Assembly (NCBI RefSeq): GCF_000156575.1
Contig: NZ_GG666056.1
Coordinates: 26,613-90,612, forward strand
Direction: 5' to 3'
DNA length: 64,000 bases
Origin: Anaerococcus lactolyticus ATCC 51172
GTDB taxonomy: Bacteria; Bacillota; Clostridia; Tissierellales; Peptoniphilaceae
Every line of letters starts with the position of its first letter. Within the stretch, counting starts at the first letter, position 1. The position numbers were made by a program, and so were the translations under genes. The notes under the pieces are model-generated. The model made no database searches. It was not told the DNA's origin and saw only the letters and a program-made list of their open reading frames with translations. This document shows, piece by piece, positions 61,726 to 64,000 of this stretch.

Positions 61726-62600
61726 TGGATTCGTACGAAAATGAATTAGCATTAAAGGTATCTGGATTAAATAAAAATAATAAAACAAATGATTTTTCTT
61801 TGAAAAACATAAATATTGAAGTACCTTATGGATCTATTGTAGGAAATATAGGAAGAAATGGAGCAGGGAAAAGTACTACTATTTCTTGTATACTTGGAAT
61901 GTTTCAAAAAGATGAGGGAAATGTAGAGATATTTGGTACTGAATATTGTAATCAAATAGATATTAAAAAACACATAGGAGTTGTTTTAGATGACCCAAAC
62001 TATTCATTATTATTAACACCTAATGAGATAAATGAGGTAATGAAATTTAATTATAGTAATTGGGAAGAAGATAGTTTTAAAAATTATTTGAATAGATTTA
62101 ATTTACCAATAGACAAGAAGACTAAACAATTTTCTTTTGGTATGAAAAAAAAGTTATCGTTGGCTATAGCATTGTCTCACGAAACAAAACTTCTCATATT
62201 AGATGAGATTACTTCAGGTTTAGATCCAGTAAGTAGAGATGAAATTTTATGTATATTATTAGAATTCATAGAAAATCCAGAACACTCGGTTTATATATCA
62301 TCACACATTACAACAGATTTGGAAAAAATAGCTGACTATATAGTTTTTATGGACGATGGTAGAGTTGTGTTGAGTGAGGAAAAGGACGAATTATTATATA
62401 ATTATGGGATACTCCGTTGTACTGATACAGAACTAGAAAAGGTGGAAAAAACCGACATCATTTCATATAGAAAGGAATTTGGAAGGGTAGATATTTTAGT
62501 AAAAGATATATCTAAGATAAAGAATAAGTATAAAGAATTTGTTGTGAATAAACCAAATTTTGATGAAATATTATTAATATTAACATGGAAGGAGGACTAA
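61722..62600 (+). CDS. ABC transporter ATP-binding protein
   Basis: 292 residues: Walker A GRNGAGKSTT, Q-loop region, signature FSFGMKKKLSLAIALS, Walker B LLILDEITSGLDP, switch SSHITTDLEKI. The C-terminal extension (about 225-292) is typical of YtrB/BcrA-like ATPases partnering ABC-2 permeases. Two adjacent ATG codons (61722, 61725) follow GAGGAGGGG. Forms a GntR-ATPase-permease cassette of the bacitracin/lantibiotic-response type (inference). Confidence 0.88.
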   Translation: MMDSYENELALKVSGLNKNNKTNDFSLKNINIEVPYGSIVGNIGRNGAGKSTTISCILGMFQKDEGNVEIFGTEYCNQIDIKKHIGVVLDDPNYSLLLTPNEINEVMKFNYSNWEEDSFKNYLNRFNLPIDKKTKQFSFGMKKKLSLAIALSHETKLLILDEITSGLDPVSRDEILCILLEFIENPEHSVYISSHITTDLEKIADYIVFMDDGRVVLSEEKDELLYNYGILRCTDTELEKVEKTDIISYRKEFGRVDILVKDISKIKNKYKEFVVNKPNFDEILLILTWKED

Positions 62601-62603
62601 TAT

Positions 62604-63248
62604 ATGAAAGGTTTATTGTTGGAAATATATTACAAAAATATTAAAAACATTTTTATAATGAATGCATTTTTAATTTTAGTATGGATTCTAATAAATTTAT
62701 TTGCTGACATACAAATGGTTGTTTTTGCGTATTTTGCAGTAGTAATTTTCGCTAACAGTTTGTTGCTTCTTTTATCTCAAAGAAAAGATTATGATTTAAA
62801 ATTATATAAATATGAATTCATGCTACCAATAAAAAGTAAAAATATAATACTATCAAAATATATAAGTCAAGTAGTTATTATTCTCTTTTCTATATTGATG
62901 TTGATTATTTTGAATTATATATCAATTTATCTAGGTAAGCATTATTTTGATTATGGATCTTCAGACTTAATAGCTTTGTTAAATGTTCTATTAGGTCTTA
63001 TTTTGCAACTAGTATCAATCTTCTACTTAGCCATGTACTTTATTGATTTAGAGAAAGGTGATTTGTGGATGGTTTTAGGCTTGATAGGGTCTATAATGCT
63101 AGTTTCAATAGAAATATTTACATTAAATAGGCTTGGATTTTCTAAGTCTGGTGGCAATGTTGCACTTTGTGTAATATATTCGATAATATTTTTAATATCT
63201 TTTGCATTGAATTCAAAGAAAATGGAAAATCTAAAATTAGATAATTAG
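62604..63248 (+). CDS. ABC-2 type permease
   Basis: 214 residues with six hydrophobic segments (for example FLILVWILINLFADIQMVVF, VVIILFSILMLIILNYISIY, LLGLILQLVSIFYLAMYF). Three bases after the ATPase, with GGAGGAC upstream. Permease of the YtrA-linked ABC-2 group. The 216 bases after it hold no gene, only the leader hairpin near 63407. Confidence 0.8.
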   Translation: MKGLLLEIYYKNIKNIFIMNAFLILVWILINLFADIQMVVFAYFAVVIFANSLLLLLSQRKDYDLKLYKYEFMLPIKSKNIILSKYISQVVIILFSILMLIILNYISIYLGKHYFDYGSSDLIALLNVLLGLILQLVSIFYLAMYFIDLEKGDLWMVLGLIGSIMLVSIEIFTLNRLGFSKSGGNVALCVIYSIIFLISFALNSKKMENLKLDN

Positions 63249-63406
63249 GATGAATGATGACATATCTGTATTAGATATTAGATATAGAATTAATAAGTAT
63301 AATAAGTGATTATATTAAGATTCAGAGTTGCTGAAACTAAAATATGGTCTTGTAGCAAAGAGATAAAAACTTATTGAATTAGAAAATATTAAAACGTGGA
63401 TATTTT

Positions 63407-63444
63407 AGGCGATAGAAATTAAAAACTCTATCGTCTTTTTTTTA
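63407..63444 (+). terminator. Leader hairpin before second DUF3847 gene
   Basis: AGGCGATAGA-N10-TCTATCGTCT followed by eight T, 21 bases before the next start. Nearly the same sequence as the hairpins before tnpW and repA. Confidence 0.72.
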
Positions 63445-63464
63445 TTGCAAGAAAGGAGTTTTGT

Positions 63465-63755
63465 ATGAAAAAATTAGAACAAATCAGAAAAGAATCAAAA
63501 GAAATAAAAGGTAAAATTGATGATACAGAAGAAAGATTAAGGCAACTAAAAAATCAAGAAAAAAAGATATTAAAACAAGACATAGTAAAAAGAAGAAAAG
63601 AAAGAACACATAGGCTCATAACAAGAGGAGCAATCTTAGAAAGCCTTATAGAAAATGCAGAAGAACTAACAGATGAAGAAATAAAAATCTTACTAGAAGA
63701 AGCAACAAAGACAAAAGAATTTAAAGAAACACTAAAAATAATGAGAAAAAATTAA
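63465..63755 (+). CDS. DUF3847 protein, second copy
   Basis: 96 residues: coiled-coil N terminus, basic centre RTHRLITRGAILESLI, then TDEEIKILLEEATKTKEF. Paralogue of the protein at 53796, with about half the residues similar. AAAGGAG lies 7 bases upstream. Next to the second oriT-like core, so probably part of the outer element's relaxosome region. Confidence 0.78.
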   Translation: MKKLEQIRKESKEIKGKIDDTEERLRQLKNQEKKILKQDIVKRRKERTHRLITRGAILESLIENAEELTDEEIKILLEEATKTKEFKETLKIMRKN

Positions 63756-63775
63756 ATAAATAAAATAACCAAATC

Positions 63776-63836
63776 TCCCTTAGATTTTCTAAGGGCGCAA
63801 TTATACACCCTAAAGGGTGCTTGCGTCCTGCGGAGC
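63776..63836 (-). repeat. oriT-like region, copy 2 (inverted)
   Basis: The 36-base core at 63785-63820 is the exact reverse complement of 54193-54228, with flanking similarity on both sides. Lies 30 bases after the second DUF3847 gene. Likely the origin of transfer of the outer element. Confidence 0.65.
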
Positions 63837-63868
63837 CAAACCCCTGAAGCGACCAACAACCATTCGCT

Positions 63869-63922
63869 TTTTAAAAGTCAAGGGTAAATAAACTCGCTAA
63901 CGCTCGCCCTTGACTTTTAAAA
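63869..63922. repeat. 16-bp perfect inverted repeat near oriT
   Basis: TTTTAAAAGTCAAGGG (63869-63884) pairs with CCCTTGACTTTTAAAA (63907-63922); the 22-base loop holds a second small repeat (CGCTAACGCTCG). No T-tract geometry of a simple terminator; such structures flank oriT regions in related elements. Confidence 0.7.
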
Positions 63923-63944
63923 TTTGAAATGAACAAAACAATTA

Positions 63945-63991
63945 AGCCGACATACTGAAACAACAAAAATTAATTCAGTAGTCGGCTTTTT
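63945..63991 (+). terminator. Leader hairpin at the right window edge
   Basis: AGCCGAC-A-TACTGAA against TTCAGTAGTCGGCT, then TTTTTC. By analogy with the other hairpins the next element gene, probably the relaxase, begins just outside the window. Confidence 0.7.
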
Positions 63992-64000
63992 CTATTCTAA

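Overview
The window is AT-rich Firmicutes DNA, most like an anaerobic Gram-positive coccus of the Peptoniphilaceae (Anaerococcus, Peptoniphilus, Finegoldia group). This placement is an inference from protein content, the zinc-ribbon forms of L28 and L32, the PASTA kinase, WhiA, RapZ and gene order; no rRNA gene is present to test it. About 40 kb of core chromosome is followed by about 24 kb of mobile DNA that runs off the right edge.

Core chromosome (1-39.87 kb): the 3' part of a penicillin-binding protein, a MinD-like ATPase and a short RNase E/G; recX, a GIY-YIG protein and a 33-codon membrane peptide on the minus strand; a tRNA-His/tRNA-Leu pair; a lipoprotein; thiD behind a TPP riboswitch; a MATE exporter; pyrH-frr running straight into a type IV pilus cluster (PilC, prepilin peptidase, five pilin-like proteins, no ATPase); ackA; rpmF (L32), then plsX-acpP-rnc-radical SAM-smc; def-fmt-rsmB-rlmN-PP2C-prkC-rsgA-rpe; rpmB (minus); murB-rapZ-phosphatase-whiA; dnaE-pfkA-pyk-rlmD. 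Most genes overlap by 1-11 bases and form long operons. smc appears to start at an ATT codon.

Integrated element (from about 39.87 kb to beyond 64 kb): a Tn1549/CTn-like conjugative element begins at the 3' end of rlmD. It carries a small protein, a CD1845-like membrane protein, RepA, a DnaC-like ATPase, a PcfB/DUF3801 protein, the VirD4 coupling protein, an SSB-like protein and a short Maff2 protein.

Nested element (43485-58624): virD4 is split by a 15.1-kb Tn4451-type mobilisable transposon. It has its own large serine recombinase, MobA/MobL relaxase, oriT-like sequence, replication-type protein and TnpW. Its cargo is a TetR regulator, a ClbS/DUF1706 protein, a two-protein ABC exporter-type transporter and an ECF transporter. 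Removing it at the shared GGA codon rejoins virD4 in frame. Joining its ends would create a TTGACA-17-TAGAAT promoter in front of the recombinase gene.

Right part (60.06-64 kb): a mosaic cargo region with an XRE regulator, a 42-codon scrap of a second virD4, a second ClbS-like gene, a GntR-ABC-ABC cassette, a second DUF3847 gene and an inverted second copy of the oriT-like core. Terminator-like hairpins precede nearly every transcription unit of the mobile region, which suggests attenuation or antitermination.
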